A stretch of 64,000 bases of DNA from Parachitinimonas caeni (GCF_030129945.1 NZ_JARRAF010000006.1:124001-188000), one strand, 5' to 3'; counted from the first letter of the stretch, positions 27,575 through 36,439 are shown. Notes: generated by a model from the letters alone, not told the origin. Numbers and translations are program-made.

Positions 27575-27988
27575 TTACTCAGCGACCCAGCCTGCCGGGG
27601 CGGGCGTGCCGGGGTTGATGGCAGGCGAGAACTGCACTTTGTCTTCGCGGCTGATGTCCTTGCCATTCTGTTTGAAGCTGTAGGCCACCAGGCACTGCAC
27701 GCGTGGTTTGTCTCCGACTTTGCTGGACTGGCAATCGCCAAGTTTGGTCACCATCAGGCTGTGGGCGCTTGCCCACTGCATCCGGGCGACGGCTTGCAGC
27801 ACTTCACGCTGGCCAGGGTCCGCGTCATGGGCGAATTTGCCCGACTTTTCGGCAAGGCTCAGCATGCGCTGCCTCATTGCCACTTGGGCGTCTGCCAAAG
27901 ACGGAGTGACCATAGAGGCGTCTGATTCCGCAAGGGTGTATCCGGCCGCAAGCAGTGGTAGCAAGGGGGCAAACAAACGTCTGATCAT
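27575..27988 (-). CDS. Hypothetical secreted protein, 137 aa
   Basis: A signal peptide (MIRRLFAPLLPLLAAGYTLA) precedes a helical region rich in Met, Ala and Gln (SLADAQVAMRQRMLSLAEKS) and a C-terminal strand region with two cysteines (GDCQSSK, VQCLVAYSF). It lies 45 nt after the flavin reductase gene on the same strand. I do not recognise a family. Confidence 0.6.
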   Translation of the reverse strand: MIRRLFAPLLPLLAAGYTLAESDASMVTPSLADAQVAMRQRMLSLAEKSGKFAHDADPGQREVLQAVARMQWASAHSLMVTKLGDCQSSKVGDKPRVQCLVAYSFKQNGKDISREDKVQFSPAINPGTPAPAGWVAE

Positions 27989-28033
27989 GGTTCGCTTCCT
28001 GAATTCGAGTTGAAGGGTCGTGGCTCACGCCCG

Positions 28034-28666
28034 CTAGGTGGGCGGCAAAGGCGTGGCAGGGGCTTGGGGCCTGGTCATCTGAAAGCGCTCGCGGATCAGG
28101 CTGTAATCGTCACCCCCCAGCTTGCCGATGGCGTCAAGTCTGTCGGGGAGAATGCGGCCTTGTTCCAGCACGGTGTCGTCAATGTGAAGGTGTACGACGT
28201 CCAGCAATACCAGCTGCCCGGCTTGCGGGCCTTCCCCGATGGCGATGATGTCACGCAAGCGGCATTCAAATCGAACAGGGGATAAGGCGACGCCCGGCGT
28301 CGGTACTTGCTGACTGGCAATCGGCTCGATACCCACCGCAGAAAATTCGCTGACATTGGCTGGGTAGTCTGCACAGCTGGCATTCATTTGCGCCGCCAGC
28401 TGCTGGTTGACGATATTCACCACACAGTTTCCCGTTTCGCGCAGGTTGCGCACCGTATCCTTCTCGGCACGGTCCCGTGGGTTGACCTGTGTAACACTCA
28501 AAACCGGGGGCGCGACACTGGCGACACTGAAAAACGAGAAAGGCGCCAGATTGCTGAGCCCTGCGGCAGACTGGGTGCTGATCCAGGCAATAGGCCGGGG
28601 CAATATGGCAGAAACCAGATATTGGTAGCACTGCTGGGGGCTCAGTTGGTGGATGTCGATATTCAT
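28034..28666 (-). CDS. Flavin reductase-like, FMN-binding split barrel protein
   Basis: This 210-residue protein has the layout of the flavin reductase-like domain: PRPIAWISTQSAAGLSNLAPFSFF near residue 25, KDTVRNLRETGNCVVNIV, and RLRDIIAIGEGPQAGQLVLLDVVHLHID in the second half. Such proteins bind FMN and reduce free flavin, or act as small FMN oxidoreductases. Redox partner and substrate are not evident. Confidence 0.85.
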   Translation of the reverse strand: MNIDIHQLSPQQCYQYLVSAILPRPIAWISTQSAAGLSNLAPFSFFSVASVAPPVLSVTQVNPRDRAEKDTVRNLRETGNCVVNIVNQQLAAQMNASCADYPANVSEFSAVGIEPIASQQVPTPGVALSPVRFECRLRDIIAIGEGPQAGQLVLLDVVHLHIDDTVLEQGRILPDRLDAIGKLGGDDYSLIRERFQMTRPQAPATPLPPT

Positions 28667-28815
28667 ATGGCTGAGGATGATGGTGTGAGGCTTCGCTTAA
28701 AAGCAATTCGAGTTCACATCGACATCCGGCACGTCGGCAGGTGTTTTCATCGTGCCGGACAGGTGGCTTTGGTTGCATGGCTATCCGGCTGCAAGGCTTG
28801 CACCGTGTCGTGCAT

Positions 28816-28851
28816 CGACGAAACACGATCCGGAAATATCAACAGAACCTA
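28816..28851 (-). repeat. Half repeat element at methyltransferase stop codon
   Basis: Read on the minus strand it starts TAGGTTCTGTTGATATTTCC and continues through CCGGATCGTGTTTCGTCG, matching the right arm of the long elements. The opposite arm is missing. The first TAG is the stop codon of the methyltransferase gene. Confidence 0.7.
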
Positions 28852-29487
28852 ATTGAAGACCTTTTCCCGGCGAGCGCTCAGACAATGAAACTTGCCTTGC
28901 TTGGGGTCGTGAAACGACTCGATCTTGATGGTCTTGAAGCCATGTTTTTCCAGCAGCAAGCCAATTTCTACCTTGTCGTAAAGCTGAAATCCGAAGCGGT
29001 GACCGGGCCATTTTGCAAGTTCTGTTTTGTCGTTGAAGCACAAAACCAGAATGCCATTCTTGCGAAGGGTGCGATGGCATTCGGCCAGTGCTTTGGCCGG
29101 GTCCGACCAGAAATAGAGGGTGTTGACGGTGCAGATCTTGTCGAAATTGGCGTTGCGGTAAGGGAGCTGCTCGATACAGCCCTGCTTCAAATGCAGGCTG
29201 CCATTAATCAAATAAGGCCGCAGACGCTTGCTGGCCAGCTCGACCATGTCTGCCGAGACATCCAGCCCGCTGACCAGGGAATGGGGATGGGACTGCAATA
29301 ACTGGCGCAATAAATAGCCACCACCAAAACCAATTTCCAGAATATTTTCACCGGGTTGTGGCGATAGCTGCTGCAAAGTGGCGTGATTCATCAGCCGGTT
29401 TCCCTGGTCCAGCCAGGGGGCGATAAATAAACGGCCAATCAAGCCAGTAGGGCGGGCTAATTGCCGCGCAATAAATTTCTGTAACAC
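28849..29487 (-). CDS. Class I SAM-dependent methyltransferase
   Basis: This 212-residue protein contains the AdoMet-binding motif I ENILEIGFGGGYLLRQLL, motif II-like SGLDVSADMVELASKRL and the post-motif strand FDKICTVNTLYFWSDP, as in the UbiE/type-11 group. The N-terminus (LARPTGLIGRLFIAPWLDQG) is typical of small-molecule or lipid methyltransferases in this class. The TAG stop coincides with the boundary of a repeat fragment. Substrate unknown. Confidence 0.85.
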   Translation of the reverse strand: MLQKFIARQLARPTGLIGRLFIAPWLDQGNRLMNHATLQQLSPQPGENILEIGFGGGYLLRQLLQSHPHSLVSGLDVSADMVELASKRLRPYLINGSLHLKQGCIEQLPYRNANFDKICTVNTLYFWSDPAKALAECHRTLRKNGILVLCFNDKTELAKWPGHRFGFQLYDKVEIGLLLEKHGFKTIKIESFHDPKQGKFHCLSARREKVFN

Positions 29488-29619
29488 ATTCTGCCCTTTT
29501 TTGTTTTAGCTATTTACCCGGAACCTGGTGTGCAGGTAAAACAAATAAACACCAAGACTCTGCACCAAGCGTGCCGCATCAGGACTTCCAATCTAATTGA
29601 TGTAACTAAATGATGGCAA

Positions 29620-30063
29620 TTAATGCGATTCACAATAACGTTTCAGACCATCCAGTCGTGCCCGGACCGCTCGGGTGAAATACCAGACCGCCAGGTGCTC
29701 GATTAACAATGCTCTAGCCCACGGCTTGGCTTGAAGGTTATAACGAAAACGCGCCAGCGTTTGACCGTTGCTTTCGGAAAAGATCCAGCTTCCTGCAAAT
29801 TTATCGAGAAAAAATGGTCCTTTCACCATGGCTACTGCGGCAGTTTTGGGTGGGGCGATCTGTATGAATTCGACAATCATTTTCAGGCCATTTCTGGCAA
29901 CAACTTTAACCTGAACGCCCACTGCAATATCGCGTGCATTGTGCAGCAATTCGATTTGTTCGGGGAATGGGTCCCAATCATAACGGCAGGCGTAATCCTG
30001 AGAGATGCGATACACCTTGTCGGGCAAGGCTTGAATCATGACTTGATATTCAATAGTGGCCAT
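29620..30063 (-). CDS. SRPBCC (START-like) superfamily protein
   Basis: This 147-residue protein has the beta-helix-grip pattern of polyketide cyclase/SRPBCC proteins: IEYQVMIQALPDKVYRISQD at the N-terminus, LKMIVEFIQIAPPKTAAVAM mid-chain and the long C-terminal helix FTRAVRARLDGLKRYCES. The ATG at 30063 gives a normal family start, though its ribosome-binding site is poor; a TTG at 30102 is an alternative. The ligand is unknown. Confidence 0.65.
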   Translation of the reverse strand: MATIEYQVMIQALPDKVYRISQDYACRYDWDPFPEQIELLHNARDIAVGVQVKVVARNGLKMIVEFIQIAPPKTAAVAMVKGPFFLDKFAGSWIFSESNGQTLARFRYNLQAKPWARALLIEHLAVWYFTRAVRARLDGLKRYCESH

Positions 30064-30332
30064 TTTTTTGGAGGGGGAATGCCCGTTGGCTTCACTGCCC
30101 AACGGAGATGAGGGTTGATAGGTGTCTGAATTTAAATGGATTCATGGCGAATTCGAGATAAAGAAAGTGATACGGGTTTTATCTGGGATTGCGTTGTGGA
30201 ATCAAGATCCTTAGGCTTTTGCGTGGCATTTCGGGTTGAAAGTTTTGTTGGATCAGAGCATGTCTTTGCATAAAAACCAAAGTTTTTCGCGGGGGCTTGC
30301 TGTTTCGCAATTCACTGAATGGAAACCAAATC

Positions 30333-30788
30333 ATGTATGAAATCAGTAAATCGCTGCACATTCTGGGTGCCTGCCTGTTTATCGGCAATATCATTGTCAG
30401 TGCCTTCTGGAAGGTGATGGCAGATCGCACCGGGGATTACGCGATTATCCGCTTTGCCACACGGCTGGTGAACCTGACGGATGGTGTGTTTACCGGCTTG
30501 GGTGTGGCCTTGCTGTTGGGGAGTGGGCATTTCATGGCGACAGCGTTGCCCGGGGGGATCAATCAGCCTTGGATAATCTGGAGCTATGTGGTTTTCGGTA
30601 TTTCCGGTGGCTTATGGCTTTTGGTGCTGGTGCCGGTGCAGATCAAACAAAGCCGACTGCTGGCTGCCAGCAACGGCCGGATTCCGGCCGAATACTCGCG
30701 GCTGGCCCGTATCTGGTCGGTTGTGGGGACGCTGGCGACGCTGATCCCGCTGCCCGCAATCTTCTGGATGGTCGCCAAGGCGGTGTAG
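30333..30788 (+). CDS. DUF2269-type integral membrane protein
   Basis: This 151-residue protein has four hydrophobic segments: ILGACLFIGNIIVSAFWKV, GVFTGLGVALLLGSGHFM, IIWSYVVFGISGGLWLLVLV and VGTLATLIPLPAIFWMV. The opening KSLHILGACLFIGNI fits DUF2269. It is convergent with the last gene of the type IVB-like operon, with only 7 nt between the stops. Function unknown. Confidence 0.75.
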   Translation: MYEISKSLHILGACLFIGNIIVSAFWKVMADRTGDYAIIRFATRLVNLTDGVFTGLGVALLLGSGHFMATALPGGINQPWIIWSYVVFGISGGLWLLVLVPVQIKQSRLLAASNGRIPAEYSRLARIWSVVGTLATLIPLPAIFWMVAKAV

Positions 30789-30795
30789 ACGGCAA

Positions 30796-31548
30796 TTACT
30801 TCACCAGACAGGCATTATCCGCACTTTGTCCTGGGTCCAGCCCTAGTGCCTTCAAGGTCTGCAAGGTGGTATTTGCCTGTTCGGCGGCGGCACTCGAAGC
30901 ATTGGCACTGGGGATGCCGGTACCTTGCATGATTTGCTGCCGGATCGATTCTTCGAGCGATGCCATCTCGCCAGGGGCGGTGGGGCGCTTCTGCTGCAAG
31001 GTCCAACCCAGCCACATGCCACAGGCAATGACAATGGCAGACACCAGCCACCAGCTGGCGCGATTGCTGGCAGCACGTTGGGTCGGCACGCTGCGGCGCC
31101 AAGCGCCGACGTGTGTCGGCAAGGTGCCGACCTCGGCAGGGGAGGGAGAGACCGCCGGTGGGCTTTCCTGCCATTGCCGCCAAGCCAGCTGGTAACTCTC
31201 GTTCAGGCGGAATCTCAGGCAATGCTGCACGGTCTCGGCTTGCTGTAACGGCTTTCCTTTGCGATCGAGTGGCAAGGGGAGGCGAAGGCTTGCCAAGAGG
31301 CGCTGCTCGGTTTGACTGCCTCGTCGGTCGATGTGCAGGGTCAGTGCCAGTGCAACCGTATTGGCTTCTGCGTCAACGGGGTCGATACGCAGCCCGATGG
31401 CCTGAATATTCGCCAGGTCATCAATGGCGACGGCTTGTGTTTCGACGATGCCATCGAGCAAGTCGAGCGAGAGTGCGGCCCAGAGCCGGTCGCCGCGTTG
31501 ATTCAGGCTGAAGTGGGGCTGGGTCTCATATTTGAGTCGCATGGTCAA
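30796..31548 (-). CDS. Hypothetical single-span membrane protein at end of T4BSS-like operon
   Basis: This 250-residue protein has a cytoplasmic-looking N-terminal region with beta strands (LWAALSLDLLDGIVETQAVA), a proline-rich linker, one membrane segment (WWLVSAIVIACGMWLGWTL, about residues 166-185) and a C-terminal helical tail ending NACLVK. The start overlaps the DsbC-like gene by 4 nt, so it belongs to the same operon. I do not recognise the family; position alone suggests a role with the secretion genes. Confidence 0.6.
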   Translation of the reverse strand: MTMRLKYETQPHFSLNQRGDRLWAALSLDLLDGIVETQAVAIDDLANIQAIGLRIDPVDAEANTVALALTLHIDRRGSQTEQRLLASLRLPLPLDRKGKPLQQAETVQHCLRFRLNESYQLAWRQWQESPPAVSPSPAEVGTLPTHVGAWRRSVPTQRAASNRASWWLVSAIVIACGMWLGWTLQQKRPTAPGEMASLEESIRQQIMQGTGIPSANASSAAAEQANTTLQTLKALGLDPGQSADNACLVK

Positions 31549-32390
31549 CTCCCGAATATTTCCTGCAAGGATGCTGGGTCACTGGCACCCGGCATCATCC
31601 GGGGACGACCGGTTTTCCGGTCAAGATAGAAGGCAGTGGGCACCCCAGGATTGCCGACACCGCGAAATGCCGAGAAGAAGAAGTCCCGATTGGCGGCCAG
31701 GGCATTGCTGGTGCTGGGGCTTGGCGTCATGGTGGGTCGGCTGGCGCCCGTCATCACTGCGTCGAGTATCTGGCGCGGGGCCTGGCCTTGCAGGATGGCG
31801 GCCGCCAGCGGCTCGCCACCATCCCCCAGAACCGTGGCCGGCAGCCACTTGATGGAGTGGCCAGCCGCAACATAGCTGCGGGTGTTGCGGTACAGCGTGT
31901 GGCAGTGCGGACAACGTGGATCGAATACGATGTAGACGGTTCGAGCGGGGTCAGCCACACCTTCCTGCACGCCACTGAGCTTGGCGAGCTCGCGCATCTG
32001 TGGCGGTATGGCGGTGCTGGCATTGGCGTTGTTTGACTCATTGGGTCTGGCTGGTTTGGGGGCGAAGCGGTCGGAGAGGTTTTCGCCTGTTTCGGCATTC
32101 CAGATGACGCCGGAAATCAAGACTTTGCGATCTGCTGTGCCATAGAGCACGACTTCTTTTCCCTCTTTTTCCACGCGATAGGCAATCAGGCCACCCAGCC
32201 CCACCGGTTTTTGTTCGAGGATGTGCTGTTTGGCCAGCATGGGCGGCGGATCGGCCGCCTGGCTGGCACTCGACTGGGCTAGCAACGTGAGCCCCAGCGC
32301 ACCGAGAATCAACCCGCCAGACAGCCGCAGCAAATATTGCTGACGGATGCGTGAAGCTTGGCGAACCGCAATGGATGATGGGCGTGTCAT
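31545..32390 (-). CDS. DsbC/TrbB-like thiol-disulfide protein
   Basis: This 281-residue protein has an N-terminal hydrophobic segment (LSGGLILGALGLTLLAQSSA) and a thioredoxin-fold domain with the redox motif CPHC in YIVFDPRCPHCHTLYRNTRS. The downstream PGVPTAFYLDRKTGR holds the cis-proline. This is the DsbC/DsbG-like architecture. IncI plasmids carry such a protein (TrbB) between TrbA and TrbC, and here it follows the IcmP/TrbA homologue with a 4-nt overlap. It probably folds or rearranges disulfides of secretion-system components in the periplasm. Confidence 0.8.
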   Translation of the reverse strand: MTRPSSIAVRQASRIRQQYLLRLSGGLILGALGLTLLAQSSASQAADPPPMLAKQHILEQKPVGLGGLIAYRVEKEGKEVVLYGTADRKVLISGVIWNAETGENLSDRFAPKPARPNESNNANASTAIPPQMRELAKLSGVQEGVADPARTVYIVFDPRCPHCHTLYRNTRSYVAAGHSIKWLPATVLGDGGEPLAAAILQGQAPRQILDAVMTGASRPTMTPSPSTSNALAANRDFFFSAFRGVGNPGVPTAFYLDRKTGRPRMMPGASDPASLQEIFGS

Positions 32391-33598
32391 GGGTGCTCCC
32401 TTTTGCGGGCCTTGGCCGCATGGGCTTCGCGGTCTTCGGCATTGAAGTCAAAGCGTTCGGTAGCGCTTTTGAGCGCCGCCAGCGCGTTGTCGAGTCGTGG
32501 CGAGGCAGATGGGCCGGTCATACGCTCATGCAGGAAATGTGACATCGGACCGGCAGCCTCCGGGAAGGTGACGGTACGGCCAACGTTGTTGACCAGATAC
32601 CACAGAGGCCGATCGCAAAAGCGCAGCCAGCGGAATTCACAGGCGGGCAGTATGCCGACCCGCCGGGCTTCGAGCAGCATGGCCCACAGGATGCTGCGAT
32701 TGAATGCATGCTGGTCGATCACCGCCTGAACTTTGCTATGGGCGCCGTATTGCTCGATGGCCTGCTGCGCGGCTTCCAGATCGAATTCCGGCTCACGCAC
32801 ATCGCAATCGGCTGCCGAGACGGGCCCCCAATAGCTTTTGAGCAGGCGGTCGCTGAGCGCCAGTGCCGCTTTGAACGCCGAGTCATCCAGTCGGGAGTCG
32901 GTGGCGGCAACGCGGGGGGCCAGCGCGGCAAACACCAGTAATTCGGTATCCGTCAGCCCCTTGGTGCCACGCCATAGACCGCCAAGCTGCCTGGCAAACA
33001 CGGCGCGTGCGGCCGTCTCATCAAGCAGGGGGCGGCCTTCGCCGCTCCAGGCGCTGACCAGTCCGTGCCGCAGCAGGAAGCCTTTCAGGTTCAACGCCAT
33101 GCCATACACCGGATGATCAAGCGGCTGTTCGATCAGGCGCAGGCGGCGGAATAAGGGGAGATGCGCAAAATGCTGAGACCATAGCCGCGCATAACTATCG
33201 AGCGTGTGGCGGCGGGCAAAGCGCATTTTGGGGTGATGCGCGAGGTGTTGCATGGCCCAGCGCCAGCACAGGCCGCAGAGCACTGCCAGCCAGAAGATAT
33301 TGAAGAAAAGGCTGCTGCGGGCGATGTCGGCCCAGGGGTAGCTCGCGTAGTCAGCCTGACTCGCACGATCTATCCAGCTGCCTATCCAGCTGAAAGGGGC
33401 GATATCAACAAAGCGGCTGAGCAGGAATACCGGCAGGAATACGGTGGCCAGTTCCAGCAGGCGCAGCCACAGATAGCTGCGTGCCAGCGGGCCATGCAGG
33501 GTGACCCAGGCCAGCCAGCAGGCACCATACAGGGTGGCAGCCGCCAGAACCAGGATGGCTGGGCCGGACAGGGTGGGGGCGGAATCCTGCTTGGCCAT
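32387..33598 (-). CDS. IcmP/DotM (TrbA)-like type IVB coupling-complex protein
   Basis: This 403-residue protein has three N-terminal membrane segments (AILVLAAATLYGACWLAWV, LRLLELATVFLPVFLLS, FFNIFWLAVLCGLCWRW) and a large cytoplasmic domain with features of IcmP/DotM/TrbA: RRHTLDSYARLWSQHFAHLP, LNLKGFLLRHGLVSAWS, AHSKVQAVIDQHAFNRSILWAML and LWYLVNNVGR. In Legionella, DotM joins DotL in the coupling complex that recruits substrates. The DotL/IcmO ATPase gene is not in this window. The neighbouring icmT- and dotB-like genes support the assignment. Confidence 0.78.
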   Translation of the reverse strand: MAKQDSAPTLSGPAILVLAAATLYGACWLAWVTLHGPLARSYLWLRLLELATVFLPVFLLSRFVDIAPFSWIGSWIDRASQADYASYPWADIARSSLFFNIFWLAVLCGLCWRWAMQHLAHHPKMRFARRHTLDSYARLWSQHFAHLPLFRRLRLIEQPLDHPVYGMALNLKGFLLRHGLVSAWSGEGRPLLDETAARAVFARQLGGLWRGTKGLTDTELLVFAALAPRVAATDSRLDDSAFKAALALSDRLLKSYWGPVSAADCDVREPEFDLEAAQQAIEQYGAHSKVQAVIDQHAFNRSILWAMLLEARRVGILPACEFRWLRFCDRPLWYLVNNVGRTVTFPEAAGPMSHFLHERMTGPSASPRLDNALAALKSATERFDFNAEDREAHAAKARKREHP

Positions 33599-33610
33599 TG
33601 TCGGGACGAC

Positions 33611-33871
33611 CTAGCGGAACAGCTCGTCGAGCAAGCGGTTGACGGCTTTGCGCCGACCGGTGATCAGCAGGTTGGCATAGCGAAAGCAGGCCGCCAGGGT
33701 GACGCCGGAACGTTCCAGCGCAAACAGGCCCAGATTGAGCCCTACGCCCAGCCAGAACAGCCACCAGGACTTGTACAGCAGCAGGACAAAGAAGGGCAGC
33801 ACACCTACCGCGTGGACGCCGAAGAAGCGTGGCGAGAGTGCTGTATTCGACCAATGGTAGCGACCTTGCAT
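33611..33871 (-). CDS. IcmT/TraK-like small membrane protein
   Basis: This 86-residue protein starts MQGRYHWSNTALSPRFFGVH, followed by PFFVLLLYKSWWLFWLGVGL and a conserved-looking RYANLLITGRRK tail. The W-R/S-x-ALSPRFFG opening and hydrophobic core match IcmT of Dot/Icm systems and TraK of IncI plasmids, and the length is as expected. It lies between the peptidase and IcmP-like genes, 12 nt before the latter. Confidence 0.72.
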   Translation of the reverse strand: MQGRYHWSNTALSPRFFGVHAVGVLPFFVLLLYKSWWLFWLGVGLNLGLFALERSGVTLAACFRYANLLITGRRKAVNRLLDELFR

Positions 33872-33925
33872 GATGTCCCTCCTTGTCGATGCCTGACTCG
33901 ATGCCTGAACGGCAACATCTGGCGC

Positions 33926-34513
33926 TTATTTGGCCTTGGCAGTCTGCACCACCCGTGCATCCTTGATGCCGCCGACCTTGGCCGACCAGTAACGCTTGCG
34001 ACCGGTATCGACATGAACGAACGTCGGGTAAAGCCCGACGCCACCCATGCCGAAATAAGCCGCCATATTGAACAGCATTTGTGGCTCGACACCCGGCACG
34101 GCAATGTCGGCAGCCTTGCCATACATATGCATGCTGTTGCGGGCGGCGCCTTCCACATTGGCGTTGTGCTGAGGCGTACGCAGGCCGCTATGCACAACCA
34201 GTGGCTGGCGAATGCCGGCGTTGTGCAACCATTGCTGCAGGCCATAGAGCAAATTCAGCAGGTTTACATCCATGGCGGCCATGGTCTTGTCGTGACTGTC
34301 GCGCAGCATGTAACAAAGCCAGCTGTAGGCATCCCCATCAATGGCATTGCCGGTCCAGAACCGATAATTGCCGTTCTCGCGGCTATCTTTGCGGTATAGC
34401 CATAGTTGACGAGGTTGGCTCCAGAAATTCGGGTTGTTGGCCCAAACCGGCCTGGGCAGGCCAATCAGGCTGGCGCCGGCGGCCAGCAGAAAATCACGTC
34501 GATGCAACTTCAT
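33926..34513 (-). CDS. Tat-exported M15-like (DUF882/YcbK) peptidase in T4BSS-like operon
   Basis: This 195-residue protein has a twin-arginine type signal (MKLHRRDFLLAAGASLIGLP). The mature domain matches the DUF882/peptidase M15 group: VVHSGLRTPQHN, then zinc-ligand motif MHMYGKAADIAV (H-x6-D) and FVHVDTGRKRYW (final H). These enzymes cleave peptidoglycan cross-link peptides. Its ATG overlaps the dotB-like stop by 4 nt, so it is co-translated. A likely role is opening the cell wall for assembly of the secretion apparatus; this is inferred from position and family. Confidence 0.8.
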   Translation of the reverse strand: MKLHRRDFLLAAGASLIGLPRPVWANNPNFWSQPRQLWLYRKDSRENGNYRFWTGNAIDGDAYSWLCYMLRDSHDKTMAAMDVNLLNLLYGLQQWLHNAGIRQPLVVHSGLRTPQHNANVEGAARNSMHMYGKAADIAVPGVEPQMLFNMAAYFGMGGVGLYPTFVHVDTGRKRYWSAKVGGIKDARVVQTAKAK

Positions 34514-35673
34514 ACGGGCACCAGATACCCGAGTTCCCGCGCTGTCGCGGCCGAAATCTGGCCTGTTTCAAACAGGCGCTTGCCTTCTTTCACAAATGAC
34601 CAGCCGCGCTCGTCAACCATGTCGCGGACCCTTGCTGTTACCCTTGCCATATCATCCAACCGTAGTAATTCATCACGCACATCATCATCAAATTCGAGAG
34701 TTTCGCGCGCTGCGGTCAGTCGTCCAGCCAGGGTAGGGACTAGGCGCTGGGCGACGATATAGCGCGCGGTCTCGACTACATCAAACATTGCGGTATGTTG
34801 CAACTCCCTTGGGTAGCGACTCACCAATCGGCGTACCACTGCCGCCACATTGATTGCGTGAACAGTCGTGTAAACCGTATGCCCGGTGAGGGATGCTTCG
34901 ACGGCTGCCGAGATCGTCTCTTCATCGCGGGCTTCGCCAATCAAGATCAAGGCTGGTTTGCGCCGCATTGCTTCGCGGATGCCATCAGCAAAGCTCACGA
35001 CATGCGTCGGCACCTCGCTCTGTACGATGACCGAATGGCGGGAGGACACCATTTCGTAAACAAACTCGATCGGTTCTTCATAGGTCACCAGATTGCCTTT
35101 GACCGGGGTGTCGCCTTCGAGCACTTCGCGCACGATGGCTGAAAAAGTGGTCGATTTGCCCGAGCCCGTGGCCCCGCAGACGTAGACAATGCCGTTCTTG
35201 GGGGTCGCAGCCCGCACCAGTTCCGGCGGCAGATTGAGTTTGGCGGCCGTCGGGGGTTCGTAGGGAATCGCCCGCATGACCACTTGCGCCGCAACCGCCC
35301 CGCCGGCCAGGACGGGAGTGGCATTGACCCGGAAGCGATGCCGCAAACGCTCGCCGCGATGGTCGCGTTCGGTCAGATCGAACAGCTCGTAAGCGGCATT
35401 GATTGGCTGCGCGCCCTGGATCTTGGCGAAGGCGTTGTCCTTGCCAGTGACCCAACGCAAGATGGTGGCAATTTCGTTGGTGTCGAATTTTTTGTTGCTA
35501 AGGGCCTTGAGCTGACCATTGATTGATGCGAGCGCCGGGCGATCGGCCTGCAGATAGAGATCAGACCCATCGTGCGCCATCATTTCGCGCACCAGCGATT
35601 GAAAGTCGGCCTCGTGGCTGAAGCGGGGTGGATCTTTGTAGTCGGTCTTGCGCTCGGCCAGTGGCACACTCAT
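34510..35673 (-). CDS. DotB/TraJ-like secretion ATPase
   Basis: This 387-residue PilT/GspE-superfamily ATPase resembles DotB and IncI TraJ. An N-terminal domain (FQSLVREMMAHDGSDLYLQA) precedes Walker A GATGSGKSTT, the Asp box TYEEPIEFVYE, Walker B LILIGEARDEETISAA and the His box TGHTVYTTVHAINV. The variant FVYEMVSSRHSVIVQSEVPT is closer to DotB than to type IV pilus PilT. ATG at 35673 has GGAG 8 nt upstream. It powers assembly or substrate transfer from the cytoplasmic face. Confidence 0.85.
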   Translation of the reverse strand: MSVPLAERKTDYKDPPRFSHEADFQSLVREMMAHDGSDLYLQADRPALASINGQLKALSNKKFDTNEIATILRWVTGKDNAFAKIQGAQPINAAYELFDLTERDHRGERLRHRFRVNATPVLAGGAVAAQVVMRAIPYEPPTAAKLNLPPELVRAATPKNGIVYVCGATGSGKSTTFSAIVREVLEGDTPVKGNLVTYEEPIEFVYEMVSSRHSVIVQSEVPTHVVSFADGIREAMRRKPALILIGEARDEETISAAVEASLTGHTVYTTVHAINVAAVVRRLVSRYPRELQHTAMFDVVETARYIVAQRLVPTLAGRLTAARETLEFDDDVRDELLRLDDMARVTARVRDMVDERGWSFVKEGKRLFETGQISAATARELGYLVPV

Positions 35674-35677
35674 GGTG

Positions 35678-36439
35678 CTACTCCGCTTGGGTCTGCGCAG
35701 GCGCGGTTGGGCTGGGCAGAGCTTTCCAGCTGGTCTGGTCGGTGTTGAAGGCGGGTAGGGTAACGATGCGCAGCAGGGTTTCATCTACCGCCAGCGCATC
35801 GCCCGAGAGGTTGAGCGGCATATTCTGCTGCGCCATCACTGGCATGGTGATCAGGTTTTTCTTCACGTAAATGTGGTAGCGGACCATGCCGATGAAGTCG
35901 CGGTTCAGTCGATCCAGCTGACTGGCAAGAATCAGATTGGCCTGTTCGATGCCGATGCGCCAGCCTTCAGCCACCGCCCGCTTCCAGGCTTCGCGCTCCT
36001 CGCCGTCGCGCGGCAGAAACAGGTCGTTTGGCACCACGCCTTCGGTTGATGGCAAGGCCAGATATTGCCGCCAGTGCGGCGGGCGTGACGAAAAGCGGGC
36101 CTGAGCCTCCACTTTGAACAAATTGCCGGCCAGCCGCAGCGTATCGCCCCCTTCCTGCGTGTAGATGTCTCGTGCCTCGCTCAGCACCGGCGGGATGATG
36201 CGGCCATGCACCAGCAGGCCGCTGAAGTCGTAAATCCTGTCCAGATCGCGGGCGCGATCAGCCAGTACCTGGTCAATCACCTTGCTGCGATGGGCCATGC
36301 CACCACGCATGCCTACGCCGAGTGCAACGTCACGTACCGCCTGCAGGCGCATGCCACCGTTACGCATCGGTGCTGGCGCTACCAGCGCCGAGCCGGATGA
36401 GAGATTCTGTAATTGCTCCAGCGAAGGAAGTGCGTCCAT
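35678..36439 (-). CDS. DotC-like type IVB secretion protein lacking a signal peptide
   Basis: This 253-residue protein resembles DotC/TraI of type IVB systems: LQAVRDVALGVGMRGGMAHR, LDRIYDFSGLLVHGRIIPPV, EGGDTLRLAGNLFKVEAQAR, then GWRIGIEQANLILASQLDRL and FIGMVRYHIYVKKNLI. DotC is normally an outer-membrane lipoprotein. Here the start MDALPSLEQLQNL has GGGGA 7 nt upstream, an in-frame stop 12 nt before it, and no signal peptide or lipobox in any nearby frame. Either the 5' end was lost or the protein reaches the envelope another way. It lies 4 nt before the dotB-like gene. Confidence 0.75.
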   Translation of the reverse strand: MDALPSLEQLQNLSSGSALVAPAPMRNGGMRLQAVRDVALGVGMRGGMAHRSKVIDQVLADRARDLDRIYDFSGLLVHGRIIPPVLSEARDIYTQEGGDTLRLAGNLFKVEAQARFSSRPPHWRQYLALPSTEGVVPNDLFLPRDGEEREAWKRAVAEGWRIGIEQANLILASQLDRLNRDFIGMVRYHIYVKKNLITMPVMAQQNMPLNLSGDALAVDETLLRIVTLPAFNTDQTSWKALPSPTAPAQTQAE

